Below, one piece after another: positions 1 to 14,000 of a DNA stretch of 64,000 nucleotides (position 1 is its first letter; each line of letters starts with the position of its first letter). Under the pieces are notes generated by a model. It did no database searches. It worked only from the letters and a program-made list of their open reading frames with translations, and had not been told where the DNA came from. Origin of the DNA: Pomphorhynchus laevis (taxonomy: Eukaryota; Acanthocephala; Palaeacanthocephala; Echinorhynchida; Pomphorhynchidae); contig WNNJ02001203.1 in NCBI GenBank assembly GCA_012934845.2, positions 1 through 64,000 of the forward strand, read 5' to 3'. Made by a program: the position numbers and the translations under genes.

Positions 1-213
1 AGCTTCTATAACTTAAAAAAGCAACTTTGCTTTTAAGAATACCTACAGTAAGTCAACCTTACAGATGTAGAGTAGACAATACGTGATTAAAAAGTAGTTT
101 TACAATTTTAAATTGAATCACTTTATTTCCTTCGTTTGTTGTTCAAAGACAAAATTTTTATATAAAGTTTAAAGTTCAAAATGTTTAAAGTTATGTTTGT
201 GAAAACTTGCAGC
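1..213. other. Upstream flank
   Basis: AT-rich sequence before the TATA box. No open frame, repeat or recognisable element is visible in it. Confidence 0.5.
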
Positions 214-222
214 TATAAATAG
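214..222 (+). promoter_or_regulatory. TATA box
   Basis: TATAAATAG stands about 30 bases before a purine-rich stretch that would start a short leader ending in a canonical GTAAGT donor at 383. The spacing to donor and coding exon fits a core promoter for the LRR gene. Inferred from motif and position only. Confidence 0.55.
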
Positions 223-244
223 ACGATTTTTCCAGAGCGAAGAA

Positions 245-382
245 GAATTTTTCTAAACTGAGATCAAGATTTAGTCTGAATATTTTATCATTCATCAGCA
301 ATTATTACAAGTCAAAAGTATTAATAAGCTCAGTTTCTCGTCATCTTTATTAATTATATCATCTTGACAATTATTAAAGGCC
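245..382 (+). other. Non-coding first exon of LRR gene
   Basis: Leader between the TATA box and a strong donor (CC, then GTAAGT at 383-388). It has no long open frame. The next usable acceptor before a signal-peptide ATG is at 1763-1764 (TTTTAG directly before ATG), so this looks like a 5'UTR exon spliced to the start codon. The transcription start is estimated from the TATA position, not seen. Confidence 0.5.
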
Positions 383-1764
383 GTAAGTACCGCTATACAA
401 ATTATCTTATTAATTCTTTGAAACATTTCATATGGATTGACAGCATATGTAATCAAACCAAATGTTTGACTTAATATTGTAAATCAATTCTTAACTTTAT
501 GTTCAATCTTTTAAATTTAAATTTAATTTGATTGATTAAACGTAAAACATTTTATCTTCTTGGAACCAATAGATGGTACCTTTCGCAGCAAAAGATGCGA
601 AAGGTATTTTAAATAGCATTAAAGTATTAATTAGAATGTAATTTGTGAAAATTTAATAATTTTAGATAAAATTTAAATCACATTTTAATTGATAATTTAC
701 AAATTATCGATGTAAATCACAGCATACAAGCTGCTATCAGATGTTACCAGACTCAAACTCGTTGATCATGACCCGAATCTAAATATTTGTCGGGTTGTGC
801 CCCAGAAACCGCATCTTGATGTCAAGCTGTTCAGTCGACTGTGGTTTCGCCAAACCTCTCGAAAAGCAGAAAAGCCTCTTTGAATTCACTGCCTTTCAGA
901 GAATTGATTTCGGGCAATTTACAAATTATATTTTATAAACAGTTAAAATGAGGTGTGACGACTAATGCCATTTTATACTTTCAATTTTAACCTAAATTGT
1001 CTTTATATTATAAAATTATATTGTTCAGTGCTACATGCAATGTGCCACTGAATAGTATTACTTGTGCAATATTATACAAGGCGTTTAAATATCGAGAGAA
1101 TATTTATATTTACAATATAAAATTATATATATCATTAAAACTTCTTCAAAAACTACGCTAATATTTAGATTATTCTAGCATTTAATCTTTGAGTTATATT
1201 ATATTATAATATTGAATATATTATTATAATATTTTATCTAAAGCTGCAAACTTTTAATTAAGCGATTGAGTGTCGTTGCTCTAATTGAAAGAGATAAGCC
1301 GAATGTGGTTTGTCTCTCTTCCAGTTTTAATAGTATTTCTTGTGCTTTTACTTATTTTAATTCTTTAGAGAATATAAAGTAATCTAATAATAAATAATAA
1401 ATAATTGTTATATAATAATTATATTATTATATTATTTAAAGTAATATAAAGTAATCAATACATGAACCATTGGTATAACTTTATAAATGATACAGAATAA
1501 ATAAAACAATAAGTTAAAAAATTTATAAAATAAAACGCCTAGGAATTAGACGGATATATTTATATTGAAATATATAAGAAATATTAGAAGAAATATATGT
1601 ATATATTTCTTCTAATGAGCATATTTTATAATGATTAGTGATAGCATTTAAAAGACGCAAATATCTATATCTGCAATTTTTAATTTGGATTGATGTATTT
1701 TTCTCTTAAGTCATAAAGAATTTGTGTGGTACACCTTCCTGCTTTTAAATAGTGTTAATTTTAG
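383..1764 (+). other. First intron of LRR gene
   Basis: AT-rich intron between the leader and the signal-peptide exon. It holds a perfect 10-base-pair hairpin at 578-605 and a GC-richer patch at about 715-905 that looks like an old transposon scrap I cannot classify. No LRR exon was found in it. Confidence 0.45.
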
Positions 1765-2009
1765 ATGCTTAAAGTAAACTGCTGTTGCTGGATTATCATG
1801 TGCTTAGTTATGCGAACCTTGACTATTCCACATAAAGTGTGCGATTTGAGCAATTTTGGATTAATTGAGATAAACGATATTGTAAAGCATGCTGCTTCCG
1901 GCTTAAGTACACAAAACATAAATCAAATGCACCATCTTCAGTATTTGCAAGATATCCAAATGATCGCTGAACGTTTAAAAAATAACTACTCTTTGCAATG
2001 TAAAGAATT
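1765..2009 (+). CDS. LRR gene coding exon 1: signal peptide and N-terminal cap
   Basis: Opens with ATG directly after a TTTTAG acceptor. The hydrophobic, Cys-rich N-terminus is a likely signal peptide, ending near residue 22. A mature region with Cys-Asp-Leu and a later Cys-Lys-Glu-Leu follows, resembling an LRR N-cap. The exon ends GAATT before a GTGAGT donor (phase 2) and joins to the next exon as KELNLNNNLINQL, a textbook LRR start. The ATG is the only one that gives a leader peptide. Confidence 0.7.
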
Positions 2010-5000
2010 GTGAGTAATATCTTATTATTTTAATAAACAAATATTATTTTATTATTTTAATATTATTTTAATTTTTTTAAAAAGTTACTATAAATGCAGA
2101 TACAAATATTTTACTGTGAGTTTCAGTAAATCCTTGCTTTTCTTTTATATAGTATTCCCATTCTTTGCAGATACAGCAATACATGCTCTCGAATATATAA
2201 AAATATACACCGATTATAAATATATTAATATTATTATTGGTTTACCTTAAGATACTAACACCTGTCTAAATTTCTATTTTGCAACTGGAAAATTTAAGTT
2301 TATTTTTATTTTGTTCCGTCAAATGTATACAAAAATGTATATAAAAAATGCAAATTGAAAAAAACATTTTTAATATTCAAGCAAAATAATGTTTAACCCC
2401 AAAATTGAATATTTAATTTATTGTTTGGTGTACGTCAAAATTTTTCAATATTTTTTAATATTGAAAATATTAAATTTAATATTAAATTTTTTTTAATATT
2501 TTTTTAATATTGAAAACTATAATTTTTAATATTTAATCTGTATACTTTTTATATATTCTGTTTAATTGCACTCTAAAATACCTTTTTGGTTTAAAAGAAG
2601 ATGAGGATGTACAAGAACTTTGCTTCAGACATTGCTTTTTTACAACTTAGAGCTGTTTATTTAATAAGATACGTTTAAAAGATAAGTTGGTACAAAAAAT
2701 ATTTATTTTATTGAAACTTATCAAAATTTTTAAATATTTGAATGGAATACAAATTTGATTTTTACACTAAAGTTTCTCATATTAACAGAAACCTGAATAA
2801 CAACTTGATCAATCAATTACACGATCTCACGAAGAGGGTGAACGGCGTCCAGTATTTGTATGAATTTATGTCGATTGCAATTTTCACGATTTTGCTTTTA
2901 AGATGGTTGGATTACAATTTGATAGAACGTGTTGAACCACTATTTGGATTATCACACAATTTTTACGTGTTGTAAGTTATTTAATTTCCATTAGTATTTC
3001 TGAATTTTAATTTTATCAAATAACGTGATCAGCTTAAAAGTATCAATGTATTATCAATGTAACTTTATACTTTTATTTGATAAAAATATGAATTTATGAA
3101 TTCTGCTTTTGTACCAATCAAGTTTTCATCCTTTTGAATGTGCTTGTCTTTTTTGAATTAATGGGGTCATCTGATAATAATATGCGTAAGCGTTAATATG
3201 TGGTTTCAAACTTTTTTGTAAATGTGACCAGACACGATATTTTCAAATAACTATCGCCATAGCCTATATTATAATTTAGTTTTAATTACTTACATATTAA
3301 TTTTCTAAAATGATGAGGATATTAATTTGTTAATTGCATAATCTTTGAAAATATAGTAAATTGGTCAGCAGTAGCAACGGTTAGAATATGGATTTTGACA
3401 GTTCCTCTTTTCATTCGGTATTTTAAAAACGTACAAGTAATACAAACAAATAAATATTTAAAGGTTATTATTGCATATTTACTTTTTATTTAATTAATGG
3501 CAAAATTTGATTGTAATGCCTTTCGCACGTTGTTCTAGAGCTAAAGATGAGAAAAATTGAGATAATTGAAAAATTAAAAGCAACCGCTTACGTTAAAAAT
3601 AATATTGTGCTGTGTAATATCGATCGGATAGATCAGATAACTGAGTCTACTTATCTTATACGATATATAAATAATAAATAATTATTATAGTTGTTTATAT
3701 TATTAATATAACTATATTAATTATAATTAGAGAAATTCTATCAAGGAAGAATCGAAATACGGATAACACGTAAACGCGGTAAAATCTCAGATACTCTCAC
3801 ACAGTCCACTTTGTCCAAACAATCTGCCATCTCCACAAATCAGCTAAAGATCTGCCGGGTTGTCAGTTCTTGATTCCTCTGTTGGTTCACATGAGTATGA
3901 ACAAGAAGCGATCACCCAACATTTAAAAAATTTGAACCTTATCATCACTTTCCTGACGTCAGTCACTAAGGTAGATCCACAAGTCGCTTTTACAGGACTT
4001 ATCCGGGCCATTCAAGCAAAGCGGACGCGCGTACTACAAACGTGTCAATGCCAACCGGTATGGCTAGCTGAATTGTCAGACGCAATAAAATGAAACCTTC
4101 ATCAGAGATAACAAGAAACTCGCGCGACGATGAATGGTATACAAATTATGACCTTTCGCTTACACTAGGCAGTATGGGAGTCTTCAAACTTTCGGCGGAT
4201 CACAATCCGCCGAAACACGTTCTTCCAAGAGGAATCACGCAATACCCCATTCATCATAACCTGGCAATTAAAAGCATTCTAGCACACACTAAGATACGTT
4301 GCATCTGCCTGGTTAAGTGCCCTGTCTCTAAGAAACAAAAACTTCCATATGACCTCTTACGAATTTGCCGATGCCATTTCAACGCGATATGGTTTAGTGC
4401 CAAACAAATTAGTCGGTAAACACTGCCCATGCATAGCTGAATTCGAGGTCGAACATGCCCCCTTATGCAGAAAAGGGCCACTAACTATCAGGCACAATAC
4501 ATTACGTGACATAATTGCTCATGAACTAACTAGTGTGTGTCACAGCGTGGAAATCGAACATAAATATCACCAGTCCATAGCAACCTAAAATTTGATGCTC
4601 CAAATACTTAAGAGACTATGGAGCAAGGCTAGACGTGATAGGGACATAACTCAACGGTACACGATATAAGCGGACGTTCTTGGATGTCAGTGTCTTTTCC
4701 ATTTTTGCTCAATCGTTATCTAACTGAGCCCCCTCGTCCTCGTTCGAGTTCAACGAGAACAGAAAGATTTTGAAATACGAAGAAAAAAATGTGATAACAG
4801 TCGAAAAAGGTTTGTTCGTACCATTTATCATATCGCCGTCTGAGAAACTTGGAGGCCGCGCTCGATCTTTAATAAAATTAAACGCTACAACAAAATCAAG
4901 ACAGAGTCTCACTAGCTACGCAGACATAACATTAAACCTTAAAATCAGGTTGTTATCGTTTGAAGTTCCCCGTGCTTCATCCGCATGCCCAGAGCCGAGA

Positions 5001-8000
5001 GAAGTTCAATAGATAAGCATATACTAACATTCAGTTAAACTCATTAAAAAATATAATTATTTCGACCGAGCGGTATCTCGTAAACATATGTAAATTTAAC
5101 AATTTTGCTCAGTCGGATTGCTTTGAAGATCCTCAACCGCACTTTAGCTATCACTCAAGTCACAAAATGGCAAAATATGGAGAACGTGTATCGAAGGTCG
5201 AAGACGAAAAATTTTATCAATTGATTGTAGCATGTAATGGTGTAATAAGTAATAAAGCGCAGTTAATCTTTAGACGAATAGCGAAATTACAGACATTGAA
5301 AACTCAACGATCATACAAAAATTGCATTGAAAACCCAAGATCAAGTTTTGGATTTTTAATGGTACGATCAGCTTCAATTATTCTTCGATCTGCCAGATCC
5401 ACTTTCGTGTATATTTCCGAAAGAATAACATAATGGCATAAATAGACGCAACAACTCAACACTAACTTATTATTTTTTTTATTTTGTTTTTTTGTCTTGT
5501 TTTTTTTTCTTTCTTTGAAAAATAAAGTTAAACAAGTTAAAATAAAAAATTTTAATTTAGAATAAATGTCAATTTTTATGAATTGGCTAATAAACAATAT
5601 ATAATGTATCTGAATAAGGAATATATCCCATCAGGAAAAACTGCTATGCTATCAGGTTTCGCCCTCTATTCCTCGATCCGACATAGCAGTAGTGTCAAAT
5701 ACGCCTTATGACTTATTTCCTTTGATAAAATTTCATTATTCAGTGAACCTTATTCTAATACGAATCATATTGTTTATTACTCATCCATAGAACATTTTCG
5801 CTTAAAAGTTTAAATTTATGTTAAATAATATTTTGTTGATTTATACTTCTTTTTATTTATACTTTCATTTTCGGGAAAACAAAGTCTACATTGATAATAA
5901 TAAGTTGTTAAAAATAACTTATTATTAGAAAACATTTTTACTTTGGAATACAATGTCCAAATTCTATATTTCTATTCTATATTTTTTATATTCTATAAAA
6001 AATGCAGCAGCACAGTTTTGTACAAAATTTTTATTTGCTAGATTTAGTTGTATATGTTGATATGTCTCTTAGCATACATTTTAGGTCACTGAAAGGTAAC
6101 CGCATTAGGCATTTTGATATAGAGTCAAAAAAGATCAATTGGCTAAAATTTTTGTGAGTACAATTTTTAATTTAATGAACGCTTCAAAATATTAAATTTT
6201 ATTTACAAAATAACACTTTAACTAATTTCCTACTTGATAGATTAATTATCAATTAAAAAATCATTGTAATCATTTTTAATAAACTTGAATGATTTTAATT
6301 AAAAATTTATAAATTATGATATTATATCTTTTGTTTTATGAAAAGAAATTTTTGCATTAACAGAAATTTTTGTTTTATGAAGAGAAATGTTTGCGCATTC
6401 ATGCTATCATTTGAAAGCAATTATTTTTTTGTCGGCATGCAAGTTGTTGGATTGTTGAGATATGGGTTATTGTGTCTTTGTGGTTACGCAAAGTTGATTG
6501 TAAATAAATATTTTGCTATTAAACTATAATGTCCAATAGAACAAGGTAAGGATCATAAAGCAGATCAAAGATAATTACAGAATTAATCTAATCAGTTTAT
6601 GTTCGTAATTGTTTGATGTACTATAATCCCAATAATTGATTTCAAATACCTGACACCCTACTACTAAGTAACTTAAAGTATGACAAAATGTTTATTGTCA
6701 AATACCTCTTCCGAAGAATAAAGTATTTTCCGGTTTTGTAGCTATTAAGAATTAAGTCGGGATTACTCATCTACTTCCATGGAAAGCAATGTATTAATTA
6801 TTACTGGACTATATATTCTGAGAATTGGACGAAGAATGATTTCTCGTTTGATGTTCTATACATTATGAAAAGATGTATCTTAAAACGAATTATGAGTTTT
6901 GAGTTTGTTAGTTAAAATATGATCAAGATTTACTTTAATTTGTTTGATATATTCAAAAGTTAAAGTCACTGTTTCCATCATTTATGATATTTTTGTTATT
7001 ATGTACATGCAAGAGCAAGTATGACATGCTAGGTTTCATCAACACCGTTGATGAAATAACTTGCCTCTAAATGCAAATGGTTATTTTCAAGCCCAAGTTA
7101 GAGTTTACAACTTATCCTTATAAAAATTGGTCCTAGCATATTGATCCATTTAAAGTCGATCTACAATGATATCTTAGAGTGACTTTGCTTAAAGACAAAA
7201 ACTTTGAGACCTTTGTCTGAAGGCTCTTGACTTCCAAATTTACTTTTATTTACTCATCCGGAAAATATTTTTTCATTACTCTAATATTCTCAAGGAATCA
7301 AAAGGACTATACAAGTAACTGTCAACATTTTGTGGTATAAAACCTAGTATAGTATGAATAAACCTTAACACCGATTCTGTCAACACGCCATTATTACATA
7401 CAAATTGTCGACCGCATATAGTCATACATTACTTGAATGTTCCCGTCTTTCGATTGATTACTTATTATAATTGTTTTTCAAATCTTTATATGTGTTTTAG
7501 GAGATAAGTTTGTCTATATTCCATGTATTTATATAATATTTATTATCCCATACCAAAAGAATATGAAATTTCGTCAGCATTTTTGAATACTACTTCATCA
7601 ATCTGTTCAAGTTCATTTAGAGCATTGTTATGGCTAATTTTAATGATTAACAAAAAGAATCATTCGGTTCATATCTGCATAATTTTACAAATTCGAATTG
7701 TCAAATAGTTCTGCTTGTATCATTTATACGGGAAGTGTAATTGTTTGAATATAACGTGTCAGGCGTCTGATGGAGGAGATGCAAACATTCCAAATTATTT
7801 GAATAAAGAATGCCAAATAGTTTGTTCCTATTGACAGTTTTTATTGATATTATAAATTTAAATAGAATATAAAGCACATTCGCCATTTTTTCAATAATTT
7901 CATCGACTTATGCTGATCCTACTTGGGATCAAAAGAAATTCCGGAAACAATTGATGTAATTAATTAATTAAGTCAGCAATTAACTGCACTATATTTGTAG

Positions 8001-11000
8001 CACTACGTATCAATTTGTATTTCAATTTTGATATTTATAAATTGGTTGTTTAAATTAAAATTTAAATCAAAATCTTTAGAGATTTGTCATACAATATTCT
8101 TTCTGCTGTCCAAGTTCGGAATTTGCCAGATCTCGAATTGTATGTTATTTTTGTTTACAATAGATTATCTTTTAAAAATTCAGAGTTTTGGTTCATTTGA
8201 GGATATTGTTTTAAGCATTCTGATGCAGTTATAACTATAATTTGCTTTTTAATAATTGACTGTTTCATCCAAGAATTAGTAGCATATAATGATAAGTAGA
8301 ATGGAAGCAATTAATTGATTTCGTTCTATGTCAATAACAATAATAGTTTTATCGGCATTTTTATAGTTTTATTGAGATAGTTTTGTCTACTTTAATTTGA
8401 ATGAAAACAATGCGCTCAATGAAGTTTAAAATTAGTTTTTGAACACAATATTTTATTTTAAAATTAATTTGTTGATTTACTTCTTGGCATAGCTTTTACA
8501 TTATAAAAACAAGGTCATGTTTTAAATATTTTAAACAAATCGCAATTTTACATCGTCTACGTTTCAATATCTAGTGATAGTAGAGTTGGATGATTAAGCT
8601 AGCCTCTTGCTCTGTTTTTCGAAAATCAGCTACACTTGTTAGGTTATTGGACGGAATATACTCTTTTTGGTCTTGTCAAAATTTATATAAAGTTTTGTTC
8701 AGGTCATTTTCGTTATCCTTTTATGAATACGAATATATAATTTGATTATAATACGTCTCCTCAAAATGATAAAAATCAAATTATTTTGTTAAAATTAATT
8801 CTCAAACAAAGAAAATATATCTTGGCATGCAACACAGATAGCTCACATCTACCTGATTTATTCTGTTTTATTCAATGATTTAAGTTTGTCATTATATGGT
8901 GAATATGCATCGGGATTTAACCGAAATATGAAATTTGTAATTTGAATAGAAACTGTTCTTCTTCCGAGAAAATAGTAATCGTCCGAATGTTTCTAATTTC
9001 CAAGTCTTAAGCTACAAACTGATGCCACAGATATTTTTGTGATAGTTGAGGTATTTATTTATTGTGATTATATGAAATCTCTGCGGAACGACATTGTAGA
9101 TAGACACCGAGTTATTACAAACGAGGGAATACAAGACTTTATACTGAATTCATTCACTTATGTTTGTATAAGTGACGCTAATCTCGTAATTTTAAAAAGA
9201 ATTAAAAGAACTGAAATGATAATTTGAATTAAAAAAAATGAATCACGGCTTTAATTCTTTAGAAAGAATTAAAGCCGTGAGATTATTATTGAGATTTTTC
9301 TAATGTTGAGACCCTAAAATTAGACAAATTCTAATTAGCAATGGCTTCAACTTGCACCTAGTCGACAAATCAAATCAGCTAACTTTGTTGGGCCGAGGAA
9401 TTGGGGTCGAAACCTTATAACATGACAGTTTCTCCTGATGTTTTCTAATCTTTATTCTGATACAACGTCTATCATTTACTATCTATCACATCAGCTAACT
9501 GAGCCTACGTATTTAATATAATTATAAAATAAACAAAACATGCTAAATCAAAATTTAATAATAAAATAATAAAATAAATAATTGTTATAAAATTTTTTTA
9601 ATTTATATCATGTTAAAATAAAAAATTTAAATTTAAAATAAGGGTCATTTCATCAATTTACTAATAAATATCAAATGTTGTATCATAATAATGATTAGAG
9701 ATTAGAGGTCATCAGGAGGAACTGCTATGCTATCGGGCTTCGGCCCCAACATAGCAGCGGGGTCAAATACGTGCTAAGGACGTATTTCTTCTGATTAAAT
9801 TTGATTATATAGTATTTTATTCTAGTACAAAGTATATTATTTATTATCTATCCATAAATATTTTCCGCTAATAATTTTAAATTTATTTTTAATATTATTG
9901 TGTTGATTTATATATTTTACTATTTTCTGCTTGATGTTATTTTTATAGTAACCTAGTTTAAAATATGCATCTATTAAATTGTTTAAATGATTTTGAAGAA
10001 AACCAATATCGTTACAAATTGTTTCAATTCTTAAAATTTCATTATATAATGTAATATATTTTATATTTTATGGTATGCATAAATGCTCATGCAAAAATAT
10101 GTTTCTTGTAAATTTAAATATATCATCTTTACCATATAACTTAATGTTAGTTTTAGTTAATGTTAATTTAATTTTCATATTTAGATATATACCTTCTTTA
10201 TCACCAATATTGGCTTTGTTAAGAATAAGGCTTTTTGGATAAATTTTTTCGCTTATTGAATAAAAATTGCTAGGCTTAAATACGTATATATCATCAATAT
10301 ATCGAAACTTATATTTCATATCTTTACATATTTTAAATTGATTTTGTTTACATTTATGAACAACTACATATTCTATAAAGCTTAAAAATAAGTCAGCTAT
10401 AATTTGGCTACTATTATCACCCATTGGAACACCTTTTATTTGTCTAAACAATAAACAATAACAATATATGTCTAAACAACAAAAAATTTGATGCACCAAA
10501 TGAACATAAATCAGACAAGCCCAAGAAATGACACAAGCAGCCGAAAAGTGTGAATTTATTATCAGGCACAAATGCATTCCAGACATAAGCCTCTTAAGAT
10601 CCAGTTGAGCAGTATATTAAAAACTGCTAGAGATTCTACTAAATCAGTTGAACTTCAGATATTCTACAGAATATGGAAGTTACGCCACCACTGATTTAGA
10701 ATAACAAGCAAATCGATACCACCAAGTCACATGCTGTGTACCCATTCACATGTATTGAAGCTAATTAAAAAAGAGAATTCTGCCATCAATTGGAAAGGTG
10801 AAGGATTTATTTGAACTCTTCACATGTTTTTAATGAAATTGCAACCTTAAGGAAACAGTTATAAACTGTCTACAGGTTTTACGAACCTGGAGCCCGAGCT
10901 AGACATATTCTGCGATTTTTATTTTATTTTGTTTTTTTTTCTAGATGTTCGATAACGACATTAGTTAAATGTCGTAAATTTGCATAAATACGATATTTTG

Positions 11001-14000
11001 TACATGAAAATGGATGTCGTTCAATGTATTGAACTTATACAGTTGTTAATACTATCACATATGATGTATGAGAAATAACATTATTTAACATTATTATAAA
11101 TGTTAAATTTATATATTAAATTTAATAAGTTAAAATTTTTCTCATAAATTTATATTTTCCCTACATATTAATAATTTTAACAGTTAATATTGCACTCTTT
11201 AAAGAGATATTTTATAGACGATTAACTTGCAATACGAACAACTTTACGTTCGAATGTAATACACAGCTAACGTAAGTAAATTTGTTTTAAACGATGAGCT
11301 TATTTGATCTTTTACAAAGGGATCTTCGTTTCAATAGATTGCAATCACACCAAATAACGCAGAAGAAAATTCTTACATCAATTCTTTTGTAAGTTTCGAA
11401 TTTTTTAAACTATAAACGTAGTCGACGTTTTTATATATTAATTTAAATTAATAAAATGTAGCTGATAATATCGTTCTTAGTAAATTTACAAAACAGAACA
11501 TAAAATGTTTGAACTTGTTTTTATGATGTAGAATATTGATGTATAAAGTTAATTTATTCGCTTTATAAAATATAATTGAATTGTTTGCTAAAAATAATTC
11601 AAGAGAATATAAGGCATCATTACTTCTATTTATCATATAAATAATAATATTATTATAATATTTTAATTAACATTTAAGTTATACGAATCATATTTGCCTT
11701 TGTGCCCACTAGAAAAGTGAATCAACATTAACCGTATCAATATTTATTTGGAAAGCTACAATTTATAATTTAATATATCTACAGAGTAAATTTAAATTGT
11801 TTAATTTTATATAGGATATATATTAGTTTTACATTTATTAATAGAAATAATAAATGAAATAATAAATCACTTTGTAGTGATGAGTCTCAGGTGGAGGAGC
11901 GTGCGTTTAGTGAAATCCTTTCAATGGTTTACTAAGGACTAAATACTGTCAAAGTTGTGTAGCTACAGAGCCATACTGATGATACCACCCTGTAGTGATG
12001 AGTCACCAGTGGAAGAGCGTGCGCTTAGTGAAATCCTTTCAGTGGTTTACTGAGGATTAAATACTGTCAAAGTTGTGTAGCTACAGGGCCACACTGATGA
12101 GACCATCCTGTAGTGATGAGTCACCAGTGGAAGAGCGTGCGCTTAGTGAAATCCTTTCAGTGGTATACTGAGGATTTAATACTGTCAAAGTTGTGTAGCT
12201 ACAGGGCCACACTGATGAGATCATCCTGTAGTGATGAGTCACAGGTGGAGGAGCGTGCGCTTAGTGAAATCCTTTCAGTGGTTTACTGAGGATTAAATAC
12301 TGTCAAAGTTGTGTAGCTACAGGGCCACACTGATGATACCACCCTGTAGTGATGAGTCACCAGTGGAAGAGCGTGCGCTTAGTGAAATCCTTTCAGTGGT
12401 TTACTGAGGATTAAATACTGTCAAAGTTGTGTAGCTACAGGGCCACACTGATGAGATCATTCTGTAGTGATGAGTCACAGGTGGAGGAGCGTGCGCTTGG
12501 TGAAATCCTTTCAGTGGTTTACTGAGGACTTAATACTATCAAAGTTGTGTAGCTACTGGGCCACACTGATGATACCACCCTGTAGTGATGAGTAGACTAA
12601 AGTCGAAACGCCTCATTGTAAGCTAGGCGTCTGTGGTAGGCGCATTGCGGGTTAGGATTCTTGCTGAAGGTCGCAGAAAAAGCATGCAGGTTTATACTCC
12701 GCTCTTAGTGTTAATAAAAAAGTTGTATTGAAATAATATAACAATTAATAAAACAATTGACTAATTACTATTTTTAGTTATTTTTAATGATTTAACTGTA
12801 AATAATTAAATATGTAGGCTTAATTAATTGATCTGATTAACTAAAACCAAATAGAACATTTTAATAGATTTACTTTATATTTTAATAATTTAAAGTCTCC
12901 ACCCGGTTAAATTAATATCTTGTTATCTTTTTAGGCTTGACTACAACCTACTCGTTGATTTACATTTTCTATCTGCTGAAACACATATTTATCATCTTAA
13001 ATATTTGTAAGTATCGTTATAGGTTAAAGTAAAAATATATTTATCAAATATTTATTGTAACATAAATACTTGTAGCATAGCAATTTATAAAAATATTATA
13101 TAGTTATATTATTATGAATGAAAAGGCTTTTTTGAATATAAAGAAGCATCTATATTTGTTTCTATTGTTAAACATGTTACATCCACCAGGCTGGCTTTTC
13201 TAGTGGTGTAGATATACATTTCTGTATATTACTTTTGGTACGGGATCGTATTCTAACTATTAGAAACCTACCTTAAGTGTGTGATCCGCTATCCGGATTA
13301 CTACTTTTCATGCTGCCATTTGAAATGAATGCTTTTGATTTAACATGAATTCATTTGTGAGCTGAATTTCTTCTGGCTGTTGCACGACATTATCCTCGTA
13401 TATATATTTCAAGTGAATGTTACGTTGAATCGCGATACAGACGTCCTGAATTCAAATCCAATCGGCAGAAGTGTACAGAGTCAGCAGATAATAAGGGTCG
13501 AACCGTGAAATGTATGGCTGGGTCACCAGATGATATACACAGACTTATTAGTTGCGTCATGATGTATCAAGAAAAGGAACAATACCTGTGAGGAAAATGT
13601 CGCGCCACAACCAGAAGAATATTCCTTGTATTAGAATAATATATCAGATAATCAAATTACATCAAAGACAGTACATTATTGACATGCATTTGACCCCACT
13701 GCAATGCTCTGTCAAGGAATAATGACTTTTCTATTGATAAAAGCTGTAGGAAACCAACCTTAAAATGCAGGCTTCTAAACTTCGTCATATTCCGCAAACT
13801 GACACAAATATTTTGAAGATAAGAGTTCAATATTAGTAGATATGTCCCACATATGCGTTGAGCTGCTTATGGAATAAAGAGTATGCATTTATTATGGGTT
13901 GAATACATATCAAACAAGAAAGTAATTCAGAGAACAAAGATCATTTGTTTAAGATCTTAATAACTTAAATCGTCTTAGTAAAAATATTCTTGGAGGGCAC

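Larger units (their letters stand above)
3620..5870 (-). mobile_element. Penelope-like element remnant, split by LINE pieces
   Basis: The left end carries the family's end motif in reverse (AGATCAGATAACTGAGTCTAC near 3630) and an AT-rich stretch to about 3720. The module resumes at about 5519-5870, with the characteristic CTGCTATG...CATAGCAG hairpin at 5641-5688. LINE coding remnants occupy the space between, so the LINEs appear inserted into an older PLE copy. Only non-coding PLE parts remain here. Family call rests on shared modules with copies at 9.5-10.6 and 15.1-15.8 kb that carry PLE-type reverse transcriptase. Confidence 0.45.

Noticed and set aside
9039-9227. Open frame with LRR-like LRNDIVD
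   Set aside because: No acceptor in a position giving the repeat register; not in phase with neighbours.
11873-12463. Hammerhead within every 118-base unit
   Set aside because: Units have CTGATGA and a GAAA-hairpin, but no pairing of stems I and II in the right order; only the array edge fits.
11873-12594. CRISPR-like array
   Set aside because: The whole 118-base unit is repeated without unique spacers; it is a satellite.
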